Source: Dryas octopetala
Taxonomy: Eukaryota > Streptophyta > Magnoliopsida > Rosales > Rosaceae
Assembly: GCA_963921425.1 (NCBI GenBank)
Contig: OY992834.1
Coordinates: 1,550,001 to 1,614,000 of the forward strand
DNA length: 64,000 bases
Direction: 5' to 3'
The notes under the pieces are model-generated. The model did no database searches. It saw only the letters and a program-made list of their open reading frames with translations, and was not told the origin of the DNA. The position numbers were made by a program, and so were the translations under genes. Positions 1 to 10,871 of the stretch are shown here, piece by piece; position 1 is the stretch's first letter, and every line of letters begins with the position of its first letter.

Positions 1-263
1 CTGAAGCTTGATCGCAGAAAAGCACACTTTCCAAGGAGGACCCCAATGATCGCCGTGACTAACGTGCGCCGTTGCGTGGATTGGATGATTAATTAAGAGA
101 TTCGAGAATCCAACTGACCGAGTAGTGTACCCACCTGCTCTGCACATGGTGCGCAGCGCACACCCGGAGCAAGTTAGCCTTCCCCGCCCGCACGCCACGA
201 CACGCCACACCACGTCACTCGTCGTTCACCGTCTGAGACGCTGACACGACACGACCCATAAAA

Positions 264-2228
264 ATGAACCGATACAAAATGCAGAGGCAGGTCCAATTGA
301 ACGAACCCCAAACCCAGACCTCCAAGCCAGACATGGCGGAAGAAGAAGCCCTAGACCACCGAAACGATGACGGAGAAGATAACGGAGGAATGGGAGTGCG
401 GCGCTCCGAGAGCAACGTCACCGAAGATCAGGAGCCCTTCATGGGAGTCAAGGTCCGTAGAAAAGCTTCGTTTCGAAGAGAATACAGAGGAGACTACATC
501 GACGTCCGTTCCCATCCATTCTTGATGAAAATCTTACAGAAACAAGGTCGCTCATTCAATTGTTTTTATCAAATTTTCGCTTTTCGTTATCGATTTGGTA
601 AAATCAAACTTCAATTTTATGTTTTGTCTGCTTTTGTTTGTTTGTTTGTTTAGTATTGAATTGGGAAGTTTAGGTTCGCAAAATTCTGCTTGAAAAGTTC
701 TTTAACATTAGCTCTGGCTAAAAAATCACTGGTTCACAGTATTATTTGATTTTGTGAAGAAAATGCAATCATGGTAATCATTTGTTTGTCATTCTGATTG
801 TAGAACCAAACAATGGAATGGAAAGTAAGAGAATGTAAACATTTTGTTTCTCAGAGCCTTGTTTTCAATGAGGAGTTACTTCATTGAATTGTATTGGATT
901 CAAATTTTGTAGGTGACAAGGAAGTTCTGTTTGCTGATAAAGTTTTGAAGTTCACTGGTACTGGGAAGATGAAGCGGCGTATTTTGATGATCACTGACTT
1001 TGCCCTTTACATTGTTGACCCGGAGATCAATGCGCTTAAACGGAGGATAGCCCTTGCAGCTGTCGAGAAGATGTGCTTGAGTGAACTAAGCGATAATTTT
1101 TGTGCCATTATCATTCCCACAGAGTACGATTTACTCATAGCTAGTACTCGCAAGACTGAAATCGTTACAGTATTAGTTGAAGCTACTAAGACTACTTCTA
1201 ATTACGAACTTGAGGTTTGTTTGGCTAACAGGTATGACAAATCTATGCTTCTTATTATGAGATTATTGCAAGCATGGTTTCTCTTCTTTACTCTTTATTT
1301 TGTCAAACGGTTAGACCGCTAGTTGTTTCATTCAAAGATGTAGATAGCTCAGATTGATTGCATAGTCAATTGGTTATTATCAGCCATGTTCATTTGTAGC
1401 TTACATTTGCTTCTCTGGATATACATGCATCAATAGATAGCCATATTGGGTGGCATGGACAAGTATCTACGCAGATTTTATTTTGTATTTTGTATTTGAC
1501 TATTCTTCATGATATCTGTCACACCTACAATCAATGGGAGAGAATCAATAGATTCATTTCTGAGTGCTGCATATAACTCTATTGTTACCACTCACTTCTT
1601 AGATGCTGTGAGATGGGATTATCAGCTTTACTTTTTGAGAAAGGGATATGTAGTATATCACATCTGTGGTTTCTATGTAAGTTATCTTTATTCGGGAGAA
1701 AAAGGGAAAGGTATTGCTTGTTTGGATGGCTGCTCTGGTCTTAGAATCTTCATGATATAAGATAATACCTTCAGTGTAATGATTGAAAGCATCCTTCTTA
1801 GGAGAGTTTAGTATTCCTTTTCAGTTCTTTACTTTTCGCTGGAGGACAATACCCAGCATTACTTTAATTAAGTTATTGCTGACTTCAATAGCCTTGTAGT
1901 TGCATATGCTAAATCTTTTTCTGTTACAAATATTTTACCCTTTGAGTTCCCATTGAAATTGTTCTTGAAGATGTTCTAACTGAATGCATGTTTCTATCTT
2001 TTTTGGTAGGTTTGAGTATAATTCAGCTGCAGAAGTGGTGAAGGAGATTCAATTTGAGGAAGTTGAAGGTCTGGTAGCTTTTTTTCTTGGATTTTTCCAC
2101 TTCCACATTATAAGCCCAACTATTCCATATTAGCTCCAGTAATTGGTTATTCTGGATTATGTGATCCTGAATCCTTTCTTTTTGTATGAATTTCAGGGGG
2201 TGTTAAAACAAGAATTATGAGGAAGTGA
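264..2228 (+). CDS. Myosin TH1-domain protein (myosin heavy chain-related)
   Basis: Four exons join in frame: 264-546, 913-1231, 2010-2068 and 2197-2228, giving about 230 residues. The first 60 residues are acidic and polar. From about residue 75 to the end the protein resembles the TH1 tail domain of class I myosins, with the core MKRRILMITDFALYIVD followed by a beta-rich stretch. In myosin I this domain binds acidic membrane lipids; there is no motor domain here, so the protein is a stand-alone TH1 unit and its job is unknown. ATG 264 is the first in-frame start; ATG 279 and ATG 333 (MAEEEALD) are possible alternatives. All three introns are GT-AG. From memory the Arabidopsis counterpart is AT5G53310. 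The family call is fairly sure; the function is not known. Confidence 0.8.
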
Positions 2229-3204
2229 TTGCAGATTAAATTTTCCATCAAATGTTTTCAGACTCTGCTGGGGATCAGCTCTGTCATTGTAAAGACGAAT
2301 GATTTTTTATCTATTGCATGCCAAGGTTCTGCTCAACATCAAGTCCAACCCCATAGGAAACCTTGTCTTTTGTTCTCATTTGTATGTGATTCTTATACCA
2401 AGAAAGGTACATGTAATTTTTTCAGACTTCGCACCAGTTTTATCTGGATGTATGAAATCATTGATAAGTCATTATATAAAGCCATAAAGGTTTCAAAATC
2501 GGTCCAAAAGTGTTTGCAATTGAAGACATTGCGTATAATGCAGGTCTCTTATTTCTTTTCCCACTGATCAGCGATTCAGCGTCTTAGAAAACTTAGAAGG
2601 CCCCCTATATTATTCTGCTGGAAAAACTTGTTTTGCCAAGAAAAGAATTCCAAAAGGAAGATAAGAATGTCTGTAAACTTCCTTTCCGGACAATGCCATG
2701 TCAGTGCAGAACTACTTTAGTGCTGGAAATTCTTTGCCTCTATATTTTCTATCGGGTATTGGGTTTGGAAAATTTGAAGTCTGAGATGAATATAGACATG
2801 TAACCATTTATCCAAGAAATCGAATATGACAAAAAGAGCAGGTTATGATCGAAAATTCTGAATCCATTGACTAAGTAGTTTTAGGAACATCAATATTCTA
2901 ATCTGATTTGGAACCACAACCTATAAACACTGCATCTCCTCTATCTCTCTCACAGAGACCGAGAGATTGGTCTTATTAATGAGCAAAAACATAGAATCTC
3001 TCGTACATGATTACAAAGTCCTGTCGAATTGCACAATGATCAAGGAACCAACTAGACACTGACTTCAGCTGTAACAGGTAGTTAAGCTAATTTCAGCACC
3101 AGCTGCCTGTGATGATAGAAATAGGACAGTGAAAACGATTTACCCAAATCTGAATGAATTTAAATTGAAAGATAAAAGAAACTATGTTTTATAGTAACTA
3201 ATAA
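2229..3204. other. Convergent 3' regions
   Basis: This stretch lies between the stop codons of the TH1 gene (+) and the receptor kinase gene (-). It should hold both 3' UTRs. It is AT-rich, and I see no further gene or repeat in it. Confidence 0.6.
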
Positions 3205-5251
3205 CTAAGACAAAAGCTGCGGCTGCGGATCCGGCTGTGGCTGCGGTTGGGATGCTATCATTAATACATCGGCTGCAGGATGTGTAAGGGTTGGAGTGGA
3301 TATTCCTGATGAGGATGGTCGATTTCCGGTATTTACTTGACGAATTTCCTCCACCCTTTTCACTACATCCGGCATTTTTGGTCGCTGCTCTGGCATTCTG
3401 GCCACACAAGCCATTCCTATTTGTAACATCTCTACCATCTCCTCCTCTATGTTTGGATACCTCAAAAGCTCTAAATCAAACACTTCTGCTGTCCATTCCT
3501 CTCTGACCACGGAGTTCACCCACCTTACCAAGTGAACTACCTCTTCACCACCTGTTGTGTGTATGGGGCTTTTTCCTGTGAGAAGCTCAAGTAACAAGAC
3601 CCCGAAACTGTAAACATCCGATGCATTGGTAGACTTCCGAGTGTCTGTCACTTCTGGGGATCGGTATCCTCCAGTACGCGCTGCTGGTGGGGGCATTGGG
3701 GTCATCAGTGTTGCCAGACCAATATCAGACACACAACCGTATCCTTGAGAGTTGAGGAAAATGTTTGAGGCCTTTATGTTTCCATGGACAAGTTTCCCAC
3801 CATTCTGTGTGTGGATATGAGCAATGCCTCTTGCTGCACCAAGTGCTATTCTGAGTCGAGTCTCCCAGTCCAGTGGAGTCCTGCCCTCTCCTCTTTTAGC
3901 TGCAAGATTAAAGATGCATAAACATCATTAGAACTAATTAAGCAACCTTTTATGTCCCAATTGTTTCCAATAATTAAAATTATCTGATGCAAATGAGTTA
4001 ACAGAGTAAGAGGAGTTCTTAAATACCATGTAACAATGAAGAGGCGCTTCCCTGCTCATAGTAATCATGCACAATGAGCTTCTCATCCTTCGAATAGTAA
4101 TATGCCCTTAGCGGGGATACATTTTCATGTTTGATGCTTCCCACAATCTCCATTTGCAGCTCAAATTCCTTCTTTCCCACGCTAACTTCCTTCAACCTCT
4201 TCACCACAACAGTGGTTGCATCTTCCAAAGCTGCCTTGTATGTTGTCCCAAAGGTTCCCTTACCAAGAACCTCAGCAGAAGCCCTCAGCAAGTCCTCCAG
4301 ATCAAATGCAAGATTAGAACCCTCAAAGAAGGAAATCCTATTGTTCTTATCTTGGCTCTCAGAAACTCCTTTGTTTGAAAAGATTTCTTTCTTCTGTGGT
4401 TTTACAACTACCCCATTTTCACCCTCTTTATTGGAGCAGCAAATGACCATAAAAACAGAAATTAATACAAAACCTAGAACACACCCACCAATGGCAATAC
4501 CAAGTATTGCAGGCTCACTAAGTTTGGTTTTTTTGCTTGGTGGAGCACTAGTTGGCTGAACTGGAAGAGCTGGAGGAAGGGCTGTTTCTGATGAAAGATT
4601 GTTGCCTGAAAAAGCCCAACTTGGGAATCTTTGAAGAGAATAAGGCACACTCCCTGTGAGATTATTGTTAGCCAAATTAAGCTGTTGCAGACTAGGGATA
4701 TTGAGGTCAGGAATTTGACCCGAAAGCGAGTTGTTAGCAAGATCAAGAGCTATGAGGTGAGTCAAATTTGAAATTGAGGAAGGGATTCCCCCACTAAATG
4801 CATTGTGTGAGAGATTCATGACAGTAAGATTCTTCCAAACTGAAAAATCTGAAGGCAATGGGCCGGAGAACATGTTGGATTGAAGATAAAGAGAATTTAA
4901 GTTTCTAAGTTTGGTAAAATCAGAAGGGAATGGACCTTTTAAACTATTCAATCTGAGACTTAGAACCTGAAGAGCAGATAGGCTACTGAGAGTGTTGGGT
5001 GGGATTGAACCACGTAAACCAGCTCCAGGCAAATGGAGTTCTATTATTCTGGACTGATCATTGTTACATGCCACTCCGGTCCAGTTTTTGCATACAGAAG
5101 ACTTGTCATTCCAATTGAGAGAGCGTGAGTGAGAAACATTGTGAAGGAAATCAAGCAAAGCTTGTTTATCTTCAACTGGGTCCGCAGTGACATGCAATAA
5201 GAAAATTGTCCCAATCAATAAAATGAACAAAAGCTCTACTCTCTTGTTCAT
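3205..5251 (-). CDS. LRR receptor-like pseudokinase (class III, At4g23740-like)
   Basis: Two exons, 5251-4027 and 3899-3205 on the minus strand, encode about 639 residues. The order is: signal peptide (1-24), LRR N-terminal cap with CKNWTGVAC, about five leucine-rich repeats to residue 205, a Ser/Pro-rich linker, one membrane segment (about 249-273) and a kinase-like domain (about 340-610). The VAIK lysine is kept (VVVKRLKE), but the catalytic HRD is HGN ([10 protein letters not shown]) and DFG is SDIG. A normal phosphotransfer reaction is therefore unlikely, as in the 'probable inactive receptor kinase' group of plants. These proteins sit in the plasma membrane and signal through active partners. 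The only ATG that gives a clean signal peptide is 5251; the upstream GTG was not used. The C-terminus ends in a repeated [11 protein letters not shown] tail. From memory AT5G53320 is the syntenic relative. Confidence 0.9.
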
Positions 5252-6100
5252 TTTCTCAGTCAGGATTAAAGGCACTCAGTTGGTCAGCAAAACATGCAGG
5301 CAGAGCACAAACTGCAGGTTCCGGAATCTTGATCACAACTACATGAATTTGGATAAATGAAAAATAACATGAATCTTGATCAGAAACATTATAAAGTATT
5401 GTAAATGAGCTTAATTTGGTCATATTAAGATAGAGCCGTTTCCTAGAAGTACTCTATTAAAAGTTGACTTATTAAAAGCTTTAAAATTTGGAGATCCAGT
5501 CAAAAAAAGCAGTTGTAGATAGTTTGAAAATTTGAATTAGAAGAATTAGAGCATATGCTTTCCCTGTTTTACCTACTTTGTTAGGTTGCCAAGAAAAACT
5601 TTCACTAATTTTATTCTATTTGCAGTGTCCTAGCTAATACAGAGAAAGTATATACAGTACTTATTCAAAAAAGAAGAAAAAAACTTACTTGCTGGCTTCA
5701 GATCACACCATGGATTTTCCAAAAATCCACCACCAGCCAGCTCTCTCTCTTTCTCTGTCTCTCCCTGGCTTCCTGAAGCAAAGTTGAGTAATGGGTCGTT
5801 TAGAAGCACATTGATTCTTGTGGTTTCAGAGACGGCCAGAGAGGAAAAACCCCAAATGGGTGACTTGCAATGATGGTGGTGATGATGATGATTGGGAGGA
5901 TGAGCTGGTATTTGCTTGTTGAAGCAGCATGGCCACATGCAAAGAAGTTGGGAAACCCATTAGATAATCATTGAGTTTGAGTTTGAGGAGATATAAAAAA
6001 GGCGATATGGAAGCCTGTTCCTTTAGTTTATAGCGCACGAACAGGAGGGTGCATGTGGAAGGAGACCAAGAGACTAAGACACACATTGAGGAAATTAAGC
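5252..6100 (-). promoter_or_regulatory. Leader and promoter of the receptor gene
   Basis: A splice donor on the minus strand (CAGCAAGTAAGT, about 5689-5700) suggests a 5' UTR exon in roughly 5690-6000, joined to the coding exon by a leader intron. A TATA-like stretch, read on the minus strand, lies near 5990-6000. The exact acceptor before the ATG is not clear. Confidence 0.4.
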
Positions 6101-7350
6101 CTTAACAACAAGAAGCCAAATATTAAACTATGAATACTATTTTGTCCACCACTGCTGCAGTTGGTGTGCTCCAGAATTTTCTATTCATGCTTTTTTCGTG
6201 CTAGATAGGAAACTGTCAATCTAGCTTCAACTAGCTTCTTTCTTGTTTTCTATCTTATCTTTTTTCTTTTGCTAATTACGTAACAAAACAAAATTTGTAA
6301 TTTCTCTTTTTTGAATTTGGACTTATTTCTGTCCCTAATGGCCTAATCCTATGAGGTAATGATGTATAGATGGACGAGAATCTTATAACAGATAGTCAAA
6401 ATACTTCTCAGTGCTAATCCCAACCTAAATTTTAGGGTTGGGATTAGTGCTGGACAATATGTAAAGAAATAAAACAAGAATTTAAATATATCAACCTTCA
6501 CAACACGCCATTTTAATATTTCTTTTTAGATACTATAAGTTTATAATTTTATACTATTTTTGTTTTAGTATTAAATTTTAGTAAGAGATTTTTGTAAATT
6601 TAGTTCTAAAGAGATGAAAGATATTCATGAAAAACTTCTTACCATATTCGAACGTCCATCAAACACTAGTATAGTACACTAATATCTAGCTAGTTGGTAA
6701 AATATTAAGTTGATGCTCGTAATTAATGTTTAAACCCAATTTAAATTGGACACCGAAATAATAAAATAGATTCAAAGAGTAGACTTTTTACATTTATTTT
6801 CTTATTTAACATAGATTTTTTATTATTGTAAGGCCTATTGAGATTTTTTAACATTGATTATACAAAAAAAAAAGTTTTAAAGTCAAAAGTTAAAACCAAA
6901 AATAATTATAAATGATTTAAGGCTTCTCAAGTCAAATCTATGCGCCTAACCTTGCACTGGAGTAATTTTTCCTTGCACCGGTCACTTAACCTCCATTGCA
7001 TAATAATTGAACTACACACCCACCGAAAGTGGCGCGAAAATCGACCGAGGCACCAATCAACGGTAAAGTTTTATAGGCGATGTGACCCCGCTTGACATGA
7101 TGATGCCACGTAGGTGGTATTTTCGAAAAGAACAACCAATGTGGGCCTTGGATGTAAATTACATGACTGAATTAGACCAATCAGAGCTATTCATTACTGT
7201 TTCCCAGTCGTATGTGCACTAGTCAATAATTGGCAGTTTGGCATTGGTTACAATCAATGGGTCACCTGCTGTTCTCTTTCTTTTTTCCTTTGAGAAAAAA
7301 ATAGGCTTTGTTTGCTTTCACTTATATTCTTTTGAAAATTTGTTTAGAGT
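6101..7350. other. AT-rich intergenic stretch
   Basis: No coding region, RNA gene or clear repeat is seen. Several A and T runs are present, and GC content rises briefly around 6940-7150 with no open frame of note. Confidence 0.5.
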
Positions 7351-8469
7351 TACAATTTAGCATCTCAATTTTACGTATTGTTTCAATTTAAGTGAATGGA
7401 TTTTAAAAACTTGTAAAAAAATACTTGAATTTTCATTTTGTGTCAAAATAATACCTCCGTTAGTTTTTCTGTCAAATAAACTGTTATCTGCTGATATGAC
7501 TGAGGTATTTTTATCTTCTTAGCCACATTTAAAAAATAATAATATTTTTAAAACTTTTGAATAAAAAAACTTCCTAAAAAATTTCTTAAAATAAAAAAAT
7601 TTCTTAAATTTTTTTCCCCCTCCCTCTTCCCAGCCATGCCCTACGTAGCCCACCCCACCCCACCCCACCCCACCCCACCCAGCCTTAGCCACCCAATCAC
7701 AGTCATGTCCCCCTCCTCTCCTCTCCCCTCCTAGCCCCCACCCACCTCCCCTTCCTGCCCCTCCCCTTCAGCCCCCACCCATCCCTTCCTCTCCCCTCCC
7801 TTCCCATCTCCCTGCCCAACCTACCCCCCACCCCTCCCGCAGCCACTCATTCCCCCCAGTCCCAACGCAGATCGCCCGTACCCCCACCTCCATCTCCACC
7901 TCCGGCGACACTACCCAAAGCCGACTGCCCATGCCACTCTCTGCCTTCCATCTTTCCCCTTCACCCAGCCTCACCCCACCTCCCTCAGCCCCGACAGCCC
8001 ACTCCCACCCATCCTTCCCCCTCTCCCCCCAACCCCGTCGCACCCTTTCCCCCCCACCCCCAACCCCGTCGCACCCCCCACCCAGCACCAGCCCGTCCTC
8101 TTTCTTCTTCCCCACCTAGAACCACCCCCTGCCTCTCTCCCCCAACCCAACCCCTCTTCGACCCACCCCCTTCACCCCTCTTACCCAAACCCGACCCTCC
8201 CTGCCCATCTCCCCTCAAATTTTTTTTTCAGTTTTAATTTGGTTAAGAATTTTTGTTATTTAAAAGTTTTTAAAAATATTATTATTTTTAAATGTAGGGA
8301 AAAAAAACAAAAATACCCTTATCACGTCAGCAGATAATGGTTTATTTGACAGAAAAACTAACGGAGGTACTATTTTGACACAAAATGAAAGTTGAGATAC
8401 TTTTTTACAAATTTTTAAAATTAGGGTACTAAATTGAAACAATATGTAAAGTTGATATACTAAATTGTA
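7351..8469. mobile_element. Foldback element with C-rich core
   Basis: Two inverted arms of about 220-250 bases (about 7351-7600 and 8220-8469) match at roughly four bases in five. The outer ends read TACAATTTAGCATCTCAA on the left and, on the other strand, TACAATTTAGTATATCAA on the right. Both arms share the phrase ACCTCCGTTAGTTTTTCTG. The core, about 7610-8215, is strongly pyrimidine-rich on the plus strand, with runs of CCCCA, and codes for nothing convincing. A target-site duplication was not clear. This is a non-autonomous element of unknown superfamily. Confidence 0.65.
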
Positions 8470-8919
8470 ATTTGCTCATTCTTTTATTTTTACTTCTTGG
8501 CCACCATTGTTAAACTAGGATAGCACTTATCATATTAATAAATGTATGAGATTAATTTATTTTATATTCCATGCAAAATCTACATATAAAGATTTACTCC
8601 CTTTAATTAATCTCACAGCGCTCCACTAATGTCACATCCCATTTTGTTAATCTTTCATGGTCAACGAGAGATAATTATATATGTTGTTCGTCCCTTTTGA
8701 TCTACCACTACAAAATAATTATCAAGAAAGGGTGTAGATGCTTTCCCTCAAACATATCATTGAATACGATCTTATCAGCTATCATAGTGACATTCTTTCT
8801 TTTTTATATATATTCATGTGATATTTTTTTTTATCTTTGTTGACTGTATATAAGTATTATTATAAAAAAATCTAAATATTTTTGGTGAACAAAAAATTAT
8901 AAATATTAACTACTCAAAA

Positions 8920-9078
8920 AATATTTGAGTATTTAACTTTGAGTACCAAATTTGTACTCATTACCAATCACATAAATTCATAATAGAGTCCACTATCTTC
9001 TCTCTTTTAGTAGACCTTATTATGAACTCATGTGATTGGTGATAAGTACAAACTGATACTCAGTATCCAAATAATGCC
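8920..9078. mobile_element. Short hairpin MITE
   Basis: Imperfect inverted arms of about 70 bases (8920-8990 and 9006-9078) share ACCAATCACAT and TTCATAATA in opposite orientation, around a loop of about 15 bases. It codes for nothing. Confidence 0.55.
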
Positions 9079-9232
9079 CTAATGCAAGACTAATGCCCTA
9101 TAATAAGGTTTTGTAGAGGTTGTTAGTTATTACATGATAAAAATAGTTTGACAAATTGGTGGCAAAAAAGGAGAGATAAATTCAAAATAAAAAAAATTTT
9201 AATTCAGGCAAAAAAGACAATAAAATTAAGGT

Positions 9233-9387
9233 TAATACTAGAGGGATCATGTCATTGTACCACATAATGTGGTTTCCTAACCACCCTTGATCTCTTCCCC
9301 CCTCTCTCTCTCTCTCTTTTTAGATTAGGAAGCCACATCATATAGTACCATAAATGTGGTATCCTGACATGGTCCCCTTAGCATTAC
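9233..9387. mobile_element. MITE with inverted ends
   Basis: The ends TAATACTAGAGGGATCATG (left) and TAATGCTAAGGGGACCATG (right, other strand) are inverted repeats that continue into CATTGTACCACATAATGTGG-like arms. The middle is a CT-rich run. Length is about 155 bases, with no coding content. Confidence 0.6.
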
Positions 9388-10871
9388 TCTAAAATTAAAT
9401 GGTATGTTTGACGGTGTCGTATAAGTGTGTGATGAATCTAATGATGACCCCTAGGCCAAAAAAATAAAAATCCTTAATGACTGGACTCGTGTGATCATGT
9501 GATTGGCTCCAAGCTATAACTAAAGCCGTCCGCGATAATGCGATATATCGCCAAAGTAACCAAAAAAGAAATAAATAAAAAATGAAAATAAAAAGTCGGA
9601 AAAAAGAACGAGAAAAGAGAGGATAAGGAAGCAAAGACCGGAAACTCACTCCGAGTGATACAAAAAAAGGAACCCTAGAACCTCCAAAATATCGCGATAA
9701 ATAAAAAACACCTCAAAAATCTGCCCTCCTCCGTTTTTCTCTCCGTCGAGAAGACCAATCTCTCCCTCTCTCTCTCTCTCTCTCACTCTGTAAGTTGCTT
9801 AAATTTCTCGCTATTTCTCATTCAATTTCTTCTTTAATTCTCCGAACGCTTGCTTTGCATATTTAACAAATTTTCAAATATTTGCTTTTCTTCTCCATTT
9901 GTCTATTTTTTGAGGAATTGAATCTTAGATTTGGAACTTGGAATATCTTTGTTTGGTTACTAAGGAAATGGAGGTGAACAGAGAAGCTCTGGTATTTTTC
10001 AGTGCTATCCGTTCACCAAAGGCCTCTTCTTGTTTCATGGAAAATGTCTCCTTGAAAACTTTCCCTAGAAAATGTTTAGAGCTAAGATATGAATTTGCAC
10101 TTATTGGGTGCCAATTTTTTCATTAGATTTTGAACCTCTAAAGCCAATTTTGTACGTATGTACAGTGGCTGGATAATAATCAAAATGCTAATTCCAACCA
10201 ATTTGGTAGAAAATCTAATAAATGAGAACGCCATAAAATCTAAATGAGTGAAATAATGAGTATTTTGGTATTTCTGCGAACCATTTGAGAGTTAATTATT
10301 TTTTTGAAACCAATAATCAGAGTTTTGGCTTGAAAGGATTAAAGATATCACACTTATGTGTTAGACTTGGACGGAAGCACAATTGAACCCAAACTTGTAG
10401 GAAAAGTTGCATTCATATTCATAGTGGGACTTAATTGGGACATGTAAAGCTGCTGCATGCAACTTATTAAAAAAAAATGAATTTTTTTCAGCTACTTACT
10501 ATTGAATTTTGCTTTGCTTTGTCTGTAGGTTGACATACAGCGCCGAAGAAGTAAGTTCAGTGGGTTATTATATTTTTTCAGAATGTAGTTTGTGCAGTAT
10601 TACAAGTTCACTTTTGTTTCATGGATTCTATAGAAATTGTTGATAAGCCCTTCATTCTGTACAATTCTAACCCACTAGCATTTTTCAATTACTTTGTGTC
10701 CTTGCATTATTATTGCGTTCTGTTCTTTCTTTCCACAATAGTTTCTGTTGCAGTTGACTCATTTTTAGGTCAAATCAGACGTTGGTATTACTTTTTATCA
10801 AACTTATGTGATAAGTTTCTTTTGATGTAAGATCACGTAGAAACTAAAATAAAGAAATTGCTACCATATAA
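9388..10871 (+). promoter_or_regulatory. Leader region of the hAT-like gene
   Basis: A CT-repeat near 9755-9785 followed by a donor (CTCTGTAAGT, about 9788) looks like the end of a 5' UTR exon. A further short exon may lie at 10529-10550, between a TAG acceptor and a GTAAGT donor. No protein is supported here; open frames in this stretch have no family resemblance. Confidence 0.4.

Noticed and set aside
5252..5275. Start of the receptor gene at the upstream GTG
   Set aside because: GTG is not a usual plant start, and ATG 5251 gives a normal signal peptide.
7768..8218. Overlapping Pro- or Gly-rich open frames on both strands
   Set aside because: They exist only because the C-rich core of the foldback element has few stops; no family resemblance and extreme composition.
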